Notes: generated by a model not told the origin, from the letters alone. A DNA stretch of 14,627 nt from an uncultured Bacilli bacterium (GCA_944358225.1 CALVQP010000030.1:1-14627), one strand, 5' to 3'. Positions 6,949 to 14,524 are shown, counted from the stretch's first letter. Numbers and translations: made by a program.

Positions 6949-8304
6949 TTATTTACTAGTTATAACTAGAGTTATTTGTCTATTAGAAATGAATTGTACA
7001 CGAGGATCATCACCTTCAACAGTAACAGTTACTTGATGTTCCCCTTCTTTATAACCACTTAAATCGACATAAGCTTTAATAGTAGATGGGTCTAAAGCAT
7101 CTAGAACTGATGAAGTTCCTTTAGCTATAACAGATATAACTGCATCATCTTTAGATTTAGCGTTAACTGTAAAATCGGATGATAAATTTTTCCATTCAAC
7201 ACTAACATTTTCAATTGTTTTTTGAGTTTCTTCACCAAACTTGATATCAATTGTCGCTGTTGTTTCACTCATTGATCTAACACCATTCGGTTTATTTATA
7301 GTGATATTATAAGTTTTATCTTCACTTAAGCCATTTACATCAATAGTTACCGGAACATTAGAAATATTATCAATCTGTTCTTTATCACCATAAATCGTAA
7401 TAGTTGATACGCTACTGTTGATTTCTGAAATAGCTTTGCCTGATTTTGGCGTACCAGTTGTTAGTACTTTTAATGGCACATCGACTGAATAAGAATCTAG
7501 TTTAACTGTAGCCGTTACTTTTTCTGGTACTACTTCAACATTTTCCACAACTTTACCTGTGCTATCATAAGCTACTAGAGGAACATTATCGATAGTATAA
7601 TCTCCTTTTTCCGTAAATTTTTCATTACTTAAATCAATTAAAGCTCGAACACTAGCTACATTATCTAAGGTTTCTTTATCTCCTTTAACAACTACTTCAG
7701 TACGATCTAAAGTAACACTATTGACGTTGAGTTTAGCATCTAATTTATCTTCATTTAATAAATCATAGGAAATAGTTTTTAAAGTTGAAATTTTTTCTTT
7801 AATAACAACAAGAACTGTTGAGGGATCTAGTTTATAACTTAAAGAACCAATCGATTGATTATAAGTTAATTTTACCTTATGTTCACCCACTCCATATTTA
7901 GTTAGATCTAATTTTACTTCATGTTCGCCAAGTTGCTTAGCTAAATATAAATCACTTTTGCGACCAACTAAGGTAACGTCTACCGTTTCAGGAATTCCCT
8001 CTACGACATAGGCTTCTTTATTATATTCAGCAACTACAGGCTGATCAGCTAAAATTTCCGCCTCTGTTTGAACAAGGGATATTACTTTTGAATCAACTAG
8101 GAAAAATACACCCACGGCAAATATCAAAGATAAGTAAATTAAAGTAAAGGGACGATTTAAAATTTTATCTAATTTATTATTACTTCCTTTTAATCTTTTA
8201 TTAATTCGATAAACAACGCGACTGATGGGGGTGACAATTATTTTGTCAATTCCCGCATAAATTAGTTTGAAGAAGGCCGCAAATACATTTAATACTTTAC
8301 GCAT
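6949..8304 (-). CDS. cdaR: CdaR (YbbR-repeat) regulator of the diadenylate cyclase
   Basis: A membrane-anchored extracytoplasmic protein with YbbR repeats; in Bacillota, CdaR contacts CdaA and modulates cyclic-di-AMP production. I choose the ATG at 8304 (451 residues, MRKVLNVF), which has AGGTGA 5 nt upstream. A longer reading to 8340 adds 12 mostly Lys residues but has no ribosome site. Residues about 1-45 hold a hydrophobic, possibly amphipathic segment (NVFAAFFKLIYAG). The membrane anchor is at about 53-72 (FTLIYLSLIFAVGVFFL). About four YbbR repeats follow, marked by VVVKGDKETLDNV, TIYGDKEQIDNI and VDLSGYKEGEHQV. The start overlaps the cdaA stop by 8 nt, indicating coupled translation. 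Confidence 0.93.
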   Translation of the reverse strand: MRKVLNVFAAFFKLIYAGIDKIIVTPISRVVYRINKRLKGSNNKLDKILNRPFTLIYLSLIFAVGVFFLVDSKVISLVQTEAEILADQPVVAEYNKEAYVVEGIPETVDVTLVGRKSDLYLAKQLGEHEVKLDLTKYGVGEHKVKLTYNQSIGSLSYKLDPSTVLVVIKEKISTLKTISYDLLNEDKLDAKLNVNSVTLDRTEVVVKGDKETLDNVASVRALIDLSNEKFTEKGDYTIDNVPLVAYDSTGKVVENVEVVPEKVTATVKLDSYSVDVPLKVLTTGTPKSGKAISEINSSVSTITIYGDKEQIDNISNVPVTIDVNGLSEDKTYNITINKPNGVRSMSETTATIDIKFGEETQKTIENVSVEWKNLSSDFTVNAKSKDDAVISVIAKGTSSVLDALDPSTIKAYVDLSGYKEGEHQVTVTVEGDDPRVQFISNRQITLVITSK

Positions 8305-9118
8305 TTTCTTCACCTTCACTTTCTTCTTCATCGGCTTCATAGAAGACTTCAGTTTTTGGTTTTAATTCATCAAGTAGGGTCATTTTGAAGTCGTCTAATG
8401 TTAAATTGTATTTCATATTACCATCAACAGCAATACTTATACGTCCAGTTTCTTCTGAGACGATTAAAGCGATAGCATCGGTTTCTTCAGCAACGCCTAA
8501 AGCAGCACGATGACGTGTACCTAATCTTTTTGAAAGAGTTGGATCCATACTTGTTTTAAATACCGATCCTGCACAAGTTATTTGATCTCCTTGAATAATT
8601 ACACCACCGTCATGTAAAGGGTTATTTTTAAAGAAAATGGTGCCAAGTAAAGGACTAGTAACATCAGCATATATTTTAGTAGCCGGTTCGATATATTCTT
8701 GTAAGGAAATATCTCTTTCAATTACAATTAAAGCTCCAAAACGATTTTTCTTTAAGTATTCAATAGCTTCCATAATTTCATAAACCATTTTTTCTCGTTC
8801 ACTAACTGTAAGTACTTTGTGACGTCCTAACAAATTAGTTCGCCCAATTGACTCTAAAACTGTACGAATTTCTGGTTGGAATATGATAATTAAAGCCAAT
8901 GGCCCCCAAGATAAAACATATTCTAATAGTAAGCCGACTGTATATAAATCTAGAATGGAACTAATTAATTTAATAAATAGAACTAGTAATACACCCTTGA
9001 CAATTAGAATCATTTTAACATTATTTTTTACATTTTTTAAAATAAAATAAAACATCAGCCAAACGATAGAAATATCTAATATTTTCGTAACGATCGACCA
9101 AAAAGATGTTAATGTCAT
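8297..9118 (-). CDS. cdaA: CdaA, membrane diadenylate cyclase making cyclic-di-AMP
   Basis: Makes cyclic-di-AMP from two ATP at the inner face of the membrane; in Bacillota this messenger governs potassium, osmotic balance and cell-wall homeostasis. The 273-residue length is typical. Three membrane segments lie at about 10-28, 36-56 and 60-80. The DAC domain follows, with the catalytic DGG in LHDGGVI (168-174) and RHR in GTRHRAALG (200-208). Both motifs are intact, so activity is expected. The tail after about 255 is very acidic (EADEEESEGEENA), as often seen where the next gene overlaps. Ribosome site GAGGGAAG. It is followed by cdaR with an 8-nt overlap. glmM, the usual third gene of the operon, is absent. 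Confidence 0.97.
   Translation of the reverse strand: MTLTSFWSIVTKILDISIVWLMFYFILKNVKNNVKMILIVKGVLLVLFIKLISSILDLYTVGLLLEYVLSWGPLALIIIFQPEIRTVLESIGRTNLLGRHKVLTVSEREKMVYEIMEAIEYLKKNRFGALIVIERDISLQEYIEPATKIYADVTSPLLGTIFFKNNPLHDGGVIIQGDQITCAGSVFKTSMDPTLSKRLGTRHRAALGVAEETDAIALIVSEETGRISIAVDGNMKYNLTLDDFKMTLLDELKPKTEVFYEADEEESEGEENA
8310..8315 (-). promoter_or_regulatory. Ribosome site deciding the cdaR start
   Basis: The minus strand reads AGGTGAAGAAA then ATG. It lies within the last codons of cdaA. Upstream in-frame ATGs at 8340 and 8331 lack such a site. Confidence 0.6.
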
Positions 9119-9145
9119 TTTTTCACTTCCCTCTTACTCTTATTA

Positions 9146-9154
9146 ATTATAACA
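9146..9154 (-). promoter_or_regulatory. Extended -10 promoter of cdaA-cdaR
   Basis: The minus strand reads TGTTATAAT: a perfect TATAAT (9146-9151) with the TG of an extended -10. The -35 area is a T run without consensus. The predicted leader is about 20 nt and holds the ribosome site. It lies just downstream of the preceding operon's terminator. Confidence 0.6.
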
Positions 9155-9175
9155 AAAATAGGTTACTAAAAAAAG

Positions 9176-9212
9176 GAAAAACAAAAAAGATTTAGCAAAT
9201 TTGTAAATCTTT
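9176..9212 (-). terminator. Terminator of the rnr-smpB operon
   Basis: A 9-bp stem (9186-9194 with 9204-9212) with a 9-nt loop is followed on the minus strand by a T run interrupted by one G. It overlaps the stop codon of the gene at 9211. The loop contains CAAATTTG, which can extend the pairing. Confidence 0.75.
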
Positions 9213-9636
9213 ATTTAGTTTTAGTATCATTTTGGTTAAGTAACACTTCAGGAGCCGCAGGAGGAGTAATTGTTTGGTTCACACTAGCAGCAGCTTGAGG
9301 CGTTTCGTTAGATGATTGAGAACTTTCCGGCGTAGTAGATACACTAGCTGAAGCAGTTGCATTAACAGCTGGGCTGGTAGTTTGGCTTTGACTAAGAACC
9401 TCTTCAATTGTTGGGACATTGTCTTCTAAAATATCTTCTTTTTTACCTTTATTTTTTTTATCTTTTTTAGGTTTTTCTTTTTTTGATTTTACTTCTGGTT
9501 TTTTATCGTTTTCTCCATCAGTATTTTTTTCTTTACTCGTATCAACCAAATAGCCTATTAAGGAAAAGACTAAAATTACCGTAATAATTATAAACCAAAT
9601 ATAATTGTTTGCTAAAAAATCCATTATTGTTTGCAT
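9211..9636 (-). CDS. Small membrane protein with Lys-rich and Ser/Thr/Ala-rich tail
   Basis: A 141-residue protein I do not recognise. One membrane segment lies at about 12-31 (YIWFIIITVILVFSLIGYLV). A lysine-rich stretch follows at about 44-66 (KKDKKNKGKK). Then comes an acidic patch (EDILEDNVPTIEEVL, 67-81) and a Ser/Thr/Ala/Pro/Gln-rich tail (82-141) that looks disordered. The positive charges right after the helix suggest N-out/C-in, so the tail would be cytosolic; this is inferred. It is 8 nt downstream of smpB, and its strong ribosome site AGGAGG (9641-9646) overlaps the smpB stop, so it belongs to the rnr-smpB operon. That placement hints at an RNA, translation or secretion link but does not show one. 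No signal-peptidase site is evident. Confidence 0.75.
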   Translation of the reverse strand: MQTIMDFLANNYIWFIIITVILVFSLIGYLVDTSKEKNTDGENDKKPEVKSKKEKPKKDKKNKGKKEDILEDNVPTIEEVLSQSQTTSPAVNATASASVSTTPESSQSSNETPQAAASVNQTITPPAAPEVLLNQNDTKTK

Positions 9637-9644
9637 AATACCTC

Positions 9645-10076
9645 CTAATATTGATTTTTACTTTCGCGTTGTAGGTCTCTTTGTTTAATACTTTGGCGTT
9701 TATCATATATTTTTTTACCTTTAGCAACGCCTAATAAAAGTTTAGCTTTATGATTTTTTAAATATAACTTTAAAGGAATTAAACTATAACCATCACGTTC
9801 AATAAAATTTTTTATTTTTAATATTTCTTTTTTATGTAATAATAGCTTTCTTTCTCTTCTTTCATCGTGATTAAAGATATTTCCCTCTTCATATTTAGCA
9901 ATAAACATATTTATAACAAACACTTCATTGTTTTTTATGCGCGCAAAACTATCTTTTAAATTAGCACTACCTTGACGAATAGCTTTTATTTCTGTCCCTT
10001 TTAACTCTATTCCCGCTTCAATTTGACTTTCAATAAAGTAATCAAAGTAAGCTTTTTTATTTTTTATTTCAATCAT
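9645..10076 (-). CDS. smpB: SmpB, tmRNA-binding protein
   Basis: Binds tmRNA and brings it to stalled ribosomes so that the nascent chain is tagged for proteolysis (trans-translation). It is 143 residues, slightly short but complete. Family motifs seen are ELKGTEIKAIRQGSANLKDSF (24-44, described in part), the NHDERRERKLLLH segment (69-81), and the C-terminal KGKKIYDKR (119-127), which reaches into the ribosomal channel. The start overlaps the rnr stop by 8 nt, and its AGAGGT ribosome site lies in the last rnr codons, so translation is coupled. RNase R, known in bacteria to associate with SmpB-tmRNA, is the upstream partner. The tmRNA gene itself is not in this window. Confidence 0.96.
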   Translation of the reverse strand: MIEIKNKKAYFDYFIESQIEAGIELKGTEIKAIRQGSANLKDSFARIKNNEVFVINMFIAKYEEGNIFNHDERRERKLLLHKKEILKIKNFIERDGYSLIPLKLYLKNHKAKLLLGVAKGKKIYDKRQSIKQRDLQRESKNQY

Positions 10077-12168
10077 TTTTAACCTCTACTATTTCAAAAT
10101 CCACTTGTGATGTTTCTTTAGAGGCTCCTACACATTTAACGTGTACTTTATCACCTAAACGATATGTTTTTTTTGTTGACTTACCAATCATAGATAATAA
10201 ATCGGGAACATAGGTAAAATAGTCATTTTTTAATGATTTAACATGTACCAATCCCTCTACTAAGTTATCCAGTTCGATAAACATGCCAAAATTAGTAATA
10301 GTGTTAATATACCCCTCGAATTCTTCCCCAATATGACTTTCCATATATTCGGCCATTTTCATACTGGTAACTTCTCTTTCGGCTTCAACAGCTGCTAATT
10401 CTCTTTCTGATGAATGTTCGGCTATTTCTACTAAAGATGTTTCTAACCCAGAAATGGTAGTCATACTTAAATCTTTTTCAATTAAATATTTTTTTAATAA
10501 ACGATGAACAGTTAAATCCGGAAAACGACGAATTGGAGAAGTAAAGTGAGTATAATTATGACTTGCCAAACCAAAGTGTCCTATATTTTCTTTACTATAG
10601 ACGGCTTTTTTCATACTACGAAGTAAAATTTGGGATAGTATAGGATACTCTTTTGTGTCTTTTAATTCTTCTAACATTTTACTAACACCAAGAGGGCTTA
10701 AATCGAGACGAGTTTTAATTTTATATCCCATTAAATGAACAAGAGTTATAAATTCATCTATTTTATCGCTATTGGGTTTATCGTGGACACGATAGATAAA
10801 CGGTAAGCCCATATTATATATATGCGAAGCAACACATTCATTAGCAGCAATCATAAAATCTTCAATTAATTTTTCGCCTTCATCTTGTTTTCTTTTAACT
10901 ATGTCAATTGCTTTTCCTTTTTCATCTTGGATAATTTTAGCTTCTGTCCCACCAAAGTTAATATAACCACGCATTTGTTTACGCTTACGTAAAATATGAG
11001 CTAGATTATTCATTTCTTTTAAGGTATCTGTGTAAGGCTCGTATCCTTGAGGAATTTTATTTTCCATTAATATACTATTAACATCATCATAATTCATTTT
11101 TTTGGCTGATTTAATATAGCTTTCGAAAATATCGTAAGTAATTAAATTACCTTTGGGATCAAATTGCATTTCACAACTTAATGTCAAACGAATGGTATTG
11201 GGATTTAGTGAACAAATACCATTTGATAATTTATGAGGAAGCATAGGAATTACCGTATCTGCCAAATAGGATGAAGTTCCCCTATTATAGCAATCATCTC
11301 CTATAGCTGTATTTTCTTTAACATAATGCGAAACATCGGCAATGTGAACTCCTAGAATATAGTTGTTTCCATCTTTTTCTAAACTAATAGCATCATCTAT
11401 ATCTTTAGTATCTTTTCCGTCGATTGTAAAAATTGTTTTAGACGTTAAATCACGACGATTTTTTAAATCTTCAGGATTTACTTCATTAGGTATATCTTCT
11501 AATTCTTTTAAAACAGCATCACTGTATTTATCGTATATTTCGTGTTTGTAAGCAATACTTAAAATATCGATGCCCGGGTCGTCTTTGTGTCCCAAAATAG
11601 TTAATACTTTCCCCAGATATTTATTGTGTCCTAAATTTTTTTCAATATGTACTAATACTTTGTGGCCTTCAACACAGTTATGTGTACTAATTTCATCTAA
11701 AATAATTTTTATATCTTTTTTTGCATCGTCTGGTTTTAAAGTTTTCATACCATCAGTAATTATTATTTCACCAACTAAATCTTTAAGATCTCTTTTAATT
11801 ATTTTTAAAACTCTACCCTCTTTTTTTATTGCTCGTGTAGTAGATTCACAAATAACAATATCGCCATCAATAGCGCCATTTAAATTTTTCTCGTCGATAT
11901 AAAGATCATCTTCCTGATCAAGAATTAAAAAACCAAAACCTTTTTTATTAATTGATAACTTACCCATTTTAATTCCCGGACAATTTTTTAAAAGAATATA
12001 TTTATCTTTTTTGGTTTTAAAAACAAGGCATTCTTCGACCATTTTTTCTAATGTTTCGTAAAGCTCTTTATATTCTAAAGTTGTTTTATACCCTAATAAG
12101 TCATTTATTTGAATAGCTTCTAAGGCCTGATGTTCATTTTGGAGTATTTTTAATATTTCTTCTTTCAT
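10069..12168 (-). CDS. rnr: Ribonuclease R, 3'-to-5' exoribonuclease
   Basis: Degrades structured RNA and faulty mRNA from the 3' end; in bacteria it works with SmpB-tmRNA. I choose the ATG at 12168 (699 residues, MKEEILK), which has AGGATGTG upstream. A longer reading to 12198 adds 10 residues but has no ribosome site. Domain order: an N-terminal winged helix (about 1-60), cold-shock domains (about 65-210; MGKLSINKKGFGFL), the RNB catalytic core (about 240-570), and a C-terminal S1 domain (about 612-695; IGEEFEGYINTITNFGMF). The catalytic aspartates lie in IDGKDTKDIDDA (Asp250, 256, 258, 259). HFTSPIRRFPDL is at 541-552. The lysine-rich C-terminal tail of proteobacterial RNase R is absent. 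It ends in TGA, which shows that UGA is a stop here. It opens an operon with smpB. Confidence 0.95.
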   Translation of the reverse strand: MKEEILKILQNEHQALEAIQINDLLGYKTTLEYKELYETLEKMVEECLVFKTKKDKYILLKNCPGIKMGKLSINKKGFGFLILDQEDDLYIDEKNLNGAIDGDIVICESTTRAIKKEGRVLKIIKRDLKDLVGEIIITDGMKTLKPDDAKKDIKIILDEISTHNCVEGHKVLVHIEKNLGHNKYLGKVLTILGHKDDPGIDILSIAYKHEIYDKYSDAVLKELEDIPNEVNPEDLKNRRDLTSKTIFTIDGKDTKDIDDAISLEKDGNNYILGVHIADVSHYVKENTAIGDDCYNRGTSSYLADTVIPMLPHKLSNGICSLNPNTIRLTLSCEMQFDPKGNLITYDIFESYIKSAKKMNYDDVNSILMENKIPQGYEPYTDTLKEMNNLAHILRKRKQMRGYINFGGTEAKIIQDEKGKAIDIVKRKQDEGEKLIEDFMIAANECVASHIYNMGLPFIYRVHDKPNSDKIDEFITLVHLMGYKIKTRLDLSPLGVSKMLEELKDTKEYPILSQILLRSMKKAVYSKENIGHFGLASHNYTHFTSPIRRFPDLTVHRLLKKYLIEKDLSMTTISGLETSLVEIAEHSSERELAAVEAEREVTSMKMAEYMESHIGEEFEGYINTITNFGMFIELDNLVEGLVHVKSLKNDYFTYVPDLLSMIGKSTKKTYRLGDKVHVKCVGASKETSQVDFEIVEVKND

Positions 12169-12221
12169 GTTTTCACATCCTATTATATATTTTATCATTT
12201 ATTAATAAAACATGCATTATA
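12169..12221 (-). promoter_or_regulatory. Leader and candidate promoter of rnr
   Basis: Candidate -10 boxes on the minus strand are TATAAT (12216-12221), which grows out of the T run of the preceding terminator, and an extended TGATAAAAT (12189-12197). Neither has a good -35. A third TATAAT (12182-12187) is too close to the ribosome site AGGATG (12176-12181). Which box is used cannot be settled by eye. Confidence 0.35.
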
Positions 12222-12251
12222 AAAAAGTCTATTTACACGTAATAGACTTTT
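12221..12251 (-). terminator. Terminator downstream of the broken gene
   Basis: An 11-bp stem AAAAGTCTATT/AATAGACTTTT (12223-12233 with 12241-12251) with a 7-nt loop is followed on the minus strand by T6. The arm and flanking ATG-ATTAT resemble the hairpin at 13096-13127, suggesting a duplicated terminator. Confidence 0.8.
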
Positions 12252-12276
12252 ATAACGCTTAAAAAAGCAATTGTTA

Positions 12277-13007
12277 TTAACTTTGGAGTTCACTACTATA
12301 AAAATAATAATTGCCATCACTTTGTTTTTTAAAGATAAATTTATAGGTATCACCAGCATCTAAGTAATTGGTTTTAATGTTGTCAAATTCTTCTTGAGCT
12401 ATATCTGTTTTAATAGTTTTTTCCTTAGATTCGCTATTGTAAAGATCTGCATATACTAGATCCTGATTATCTCCTTGGGCTTTATACTCTATATATAAAA
12501 CTTTTTTCATGATAATAATTTCATCATTCTCTTCGTAAGCTTCAACAATTTCAGTTAAATATTCCGGATACCAACCAGTACCTCTACAGCCACCAACGGG
12601 AATATTAAATTGTTTATTAGTACTGTCGTAAGTTAAAAGCGCTGATCCACAACTTGTTCCATAAAAATCAACCATGGTATATGTATTATCTGGGCCAAAT
12701 ATTGTTCTTGCCATTTTTTTAACAATATCTTCAGATATGGTTGTATCTGTTGTATTATCATATTTATGATTATCATAAAACTTTTCATACGTAAACCAAG
12801 ATAATGATAATTTATCAATATCTTTCATATCAGAAAATTCACGAATATCTGATTATAGAAATAACCAAAATAATCTTTTGTGAATGCGTCATTGGTTGTC
12901 TCTATTAAATTTATTAAATTGGTAACAGTTTGGCCTGTAGTATCTAATTTTTTTCTTGATGCTTCTTCTTGGTTTTCCTTTTTGGTAGTTTCAGTTGTTT
13001 TTACTCC
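12277..13007 (-). pseudogene. Frameshifted remnant of an unknown, probably extracytoplasmic protein
   Basis: Two overlapping minus-strand reading frames look like pieces of one gene. The 5' piece (about 13007 to 12825) reads KTTETTKKENQEEASRKK and later DYFGYFYN, then stops in the second frame. The 3' piece (12852 to 12277) reads SDIREFSDMKDIDKLSLSW and continues for about 190 residues to a TAA. Adding one base near 12850 joins them as FYN-SDIREF. The 5' piece has no ATG, GTG or TTG and is preceded in frame by TAG (13008-13010). The first ATG of the 3' piece (12828) has no ribosome site. The readable part has two cysteines in GTSCGS and GGCRGTG and ends GNYYFYSSELQS. The Lys/Glu/Thr-rich start resembles the stretch after a lipoprotein signal, now lost; this is inferred. 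I do not recognise the family. A sequencing error could produce the same frameshift. Confidence 0.65.
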
Positions 13008-13095
13008 CTACTCTCTTAAAAAGAGAATGTAATATGGTTAAAAAGTTGTCAAGTTGTTTATAATATTTTTGATATTTAATTATGTATTATTATAT

Positions 13096-13127
13096 AAAAA
13101 AGTCTACAAATATAAGTATAGACTTTT
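13096..13127 (-). terminator. Terminator of secG
   Basis: A 9-bp stem AAAAGTCTA/TAGACTTTT (13098-13106 with 13119-13127) with a 12-nt loop is followed on the minus strand by T6. It begins 18 nt after the secG stop. Its arms match those of the hairpin at 12221-12251, about 875 bases away. Confidence 0.7.
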
Positions 13128-13144
13128 AAAACTCAACCAATTAT

Positions 13145-13366
13145 TTATTTTTGAAGAAATAAGATGATGGAAATTATCATAAAAGCTGCCCCTAAAATAA
13201 TGGTTATTCTAGTAATAAGTAGTTCAACTCCACGTTCTTTTTGTTTTTGAAATAAAGTCGAATTTCCTCCAGATATTATTTGTCCAGCGTCACTGGCTTT
13301 ACCACTTTGAAGTAAAACAATAGCAATTAAAAGAACCGATACGATTAATAAAATAGTTTCTAACAT
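13145..13366 (-). CDS. secG: SecG, auxiliary subunit of the Sec translocon
   Basis: Helps SecYE-SecA move preproteins across the membrane. It is 73 residues, the usual size in Bacillota, with two membrane segments (3-20 and 51-70). The conserved linker LLQSGKASDAG (18-28), GGNSTLFQKQ (33-42) and RGVELLITRIT lies between them. Ribosome site AAGGAAG. It has its own terminator. In many Bacillota secG is followed by rnr and smpB in one cluster; here the same order holds but a broken gene and two terminators lie between. The promoter is not clear; TATAAA boxes lie upstream near 13387-13393 without a good -35. Confidence 0.94.
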   Translation of the reverse strand: MLETILLIVSVLLIAIVLLQSGKASDAGQIISGGNSTLFQKQKERGVELLITRITIILGAAFMIISIILFLQK

Positions 13367-13421
13367 GAAATCACTTCCTTCTCATTTATATAAATTAACA
13401 TATGTTGGTTTAATAAGCAAG

Positions 13422-13442
13422 AAAAAAGGCTATATAAGCCTT
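13422..13442 (-). terminator. Terminator of the secreted Tyr/Asn-rich protein gene
   Basis: A 6-bp stem AAGGCT/AGCCTT (13426-13431 with 13437-13442) with a 5-nt loop and T6 on the minus strand. It starts within the stop codon. The stem is short but G-C-rich for this region. Confidence 0.7.
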
Positions 13443-14466
13443 AATATCTTGTATATGCACGCGTATAACCATAGTATTTTAATTCTTCCATGGCTGCAGA
13501 TACCGTTTTTAATTCGTTTAAATCATTCATATTAAATTTAGAATTATAAGTAAATATACTCATATCAAAGTCTTGAGAATATACACTTTGCGGATATTGA
13601 ACATTTGATAAACAATATTTTACCTCACCAGTTGGTAAAGAATATCTCCAAACAAATAAGTTATTGGCATTTACTATAGCACTAGCAATATTAGAAAATC
13701 TAAAATCGTTACCAAAAGTATTAAATTCTTCATAGAAAACAGAGTTTAGTCCATAATCATTTGCATTATATTCACTATTTAAAGTCCATCCGTAAATACC
13801 ATATTGTTCTACAGAAGGAACTGGAGAATAAGCATAAACATTCTGTCCGTAAGCTTGTTTAACTAAAGTATAAAATTTAATTTGTTTTGTTTGGTAATTA
13901 GGCTGATAATTGTTATAGTAGTTATCATTATAATTGTTATCGTAACCATTATTTGGAGTTAAAGGCGCATATGTTTTAGAGTAAAATCTATCATAACCAT
14001 AATTACAAGTAGGATTTGTACAGCTTTTACGATGTTGTGCGAAGAAATTACGTTTATCCTCAATTACATTTATATCTATATTTAAATGTTCTTCTTCCAA
14101 AAATCTTGTATATTCATCTTCTGTTTGAGGAAACCAAGTACCTGCAGGATAATTATTGTAGTTAGGATAATCATTATAATATCCCTCTGGGTAATTTGGA
14201 TACATATTATGATCGTAACTATAGTTGACATCGATTACATTATCTTTTTCATCAAATTGACAATACTTACGATCAACGTATACACCATCATTTGTAATAA
14301 CATAATCAGTATGAACTTCATTTCCGTAAGAATCTGTATAATAAGACTCTCCGTTCTTAGTATAAGTAGTATGATATCTACTAGATGCAGCTAAAGCATT
14401 GGCCCCCATAGTTGCTGCTAATACTCCGGCAGTTAAAACGCTAGCCACTTTTGTTTTCTTTTTCAT
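13441..14466 (-). CDS. Secreted Tyr/Asn-rich protein of unknown function
   Basis: A 341-residue protein with a clear signal peptide: MKKKTK, a hydrophobic core (VASVLTAGVLAATMGA) and a likely cut after ANALA (residue 26). The mature part is exceptionally rich in Tyr and Asn. Two low-complexity tracts (about 87-107 and 173-192, for example NNYNDNYYNNY) separate a YTKNGESYYTDSYGNEV-type strand region, a middle region with CTNPTC (149-154), and a C-terminal domain (about 195-341) with YGIYGWTLNSEYN and WRYSLPTGEVKYCLSN. Cys69, 149, 154 and 285 could form disulfides. No LPXTG, membrane anchor or known enzyme motif is seen, so it is probably released or bound non-covalently. It has a strong promoter and its own terminator. 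I do not recognise the family; a matrix, surface or adhesive role is only a guess from composition. Confidence 0.75.
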   Translation of the reverse strand: MKKKTKVASVLTAGVLAATMGANALAASSRYHTTYTKNGESYYTDSYGNEVHTDYVITNDGVYVDRKYCQFDEKDNVIDVNYSYDHNMYPNYPEGYYNDYPNYNNYPAGTWFPQTEDEYTRFLEEEHLNIDINVIEDKRNFFAQHRKSCTNPTCNYGYDRFYSKTYAPLTPNNGYDNNYNDNYYNNYQPNYQTKQIKFYTLVKQAYGQNVYAYSPVPSVEQYGIYGWTLNSEYNANDYGLNSVFYEEFNTFGNDFRFSNIASAIVNANNLFVWRYSLPTGEVKYCLSNVQYPQSVYSQDFDMSIFTYNSKFNMNDLNELKTVSAAMEELKYYGYTRAYTRY

Positions 14467-14495
14467 AAAAACAACCTCTTTTCTTTTTGCGCTAT

Positions 14496-14524
14496 ATTTT
14501 ATAACTAATTATATGATTTGTCAA
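14496..14524 (-). promoter_or_regulatory. Strong promoter of the Tyr/Asn-rich secreted protein
   Basis: The minus strand has a perfect TTGACA (14519-14524), 17 nt, then TAAAAT (14496-14501). This is the closest match to the vegetative consensus in the window. The leader carries AGAGG about 9 nt before the ATG at 14466. Confidence 0.7.

Noticed and set aside
9542..9727. Minus-strand 61-residue frame bridging smpB and the next gene
   Set aside because: Overlaps two supported genes out of frame and has no ribosome site.
11363..11902. Plus-strand frames of 62 and 110 residues
   Set aside because: Both lie opposite RNase R domains; Ser/Ile-rich shadow composition.
12825..12855. Programmed -1 frameshifting in the broken gene
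   Set aside because: No X XXY YYZ slippery heptamer or downstream stem-loop is evident, and the 5' piece has no start codon, so decay is simpler.
13907..13950. ATAATTGTTAT repeats resembling a tandem DNA repeat
   Set aside because: They follow from repeated Asn-Tyr codons in the secreted protein, not from a separate repeat element.
14086..14394. Plus-strand 102-residue Ile-rich frame
   Set aside because: Complement of Tyr/Asn/Asp codons in the secreted protein gives Ile/Val runs; no ribosome site.
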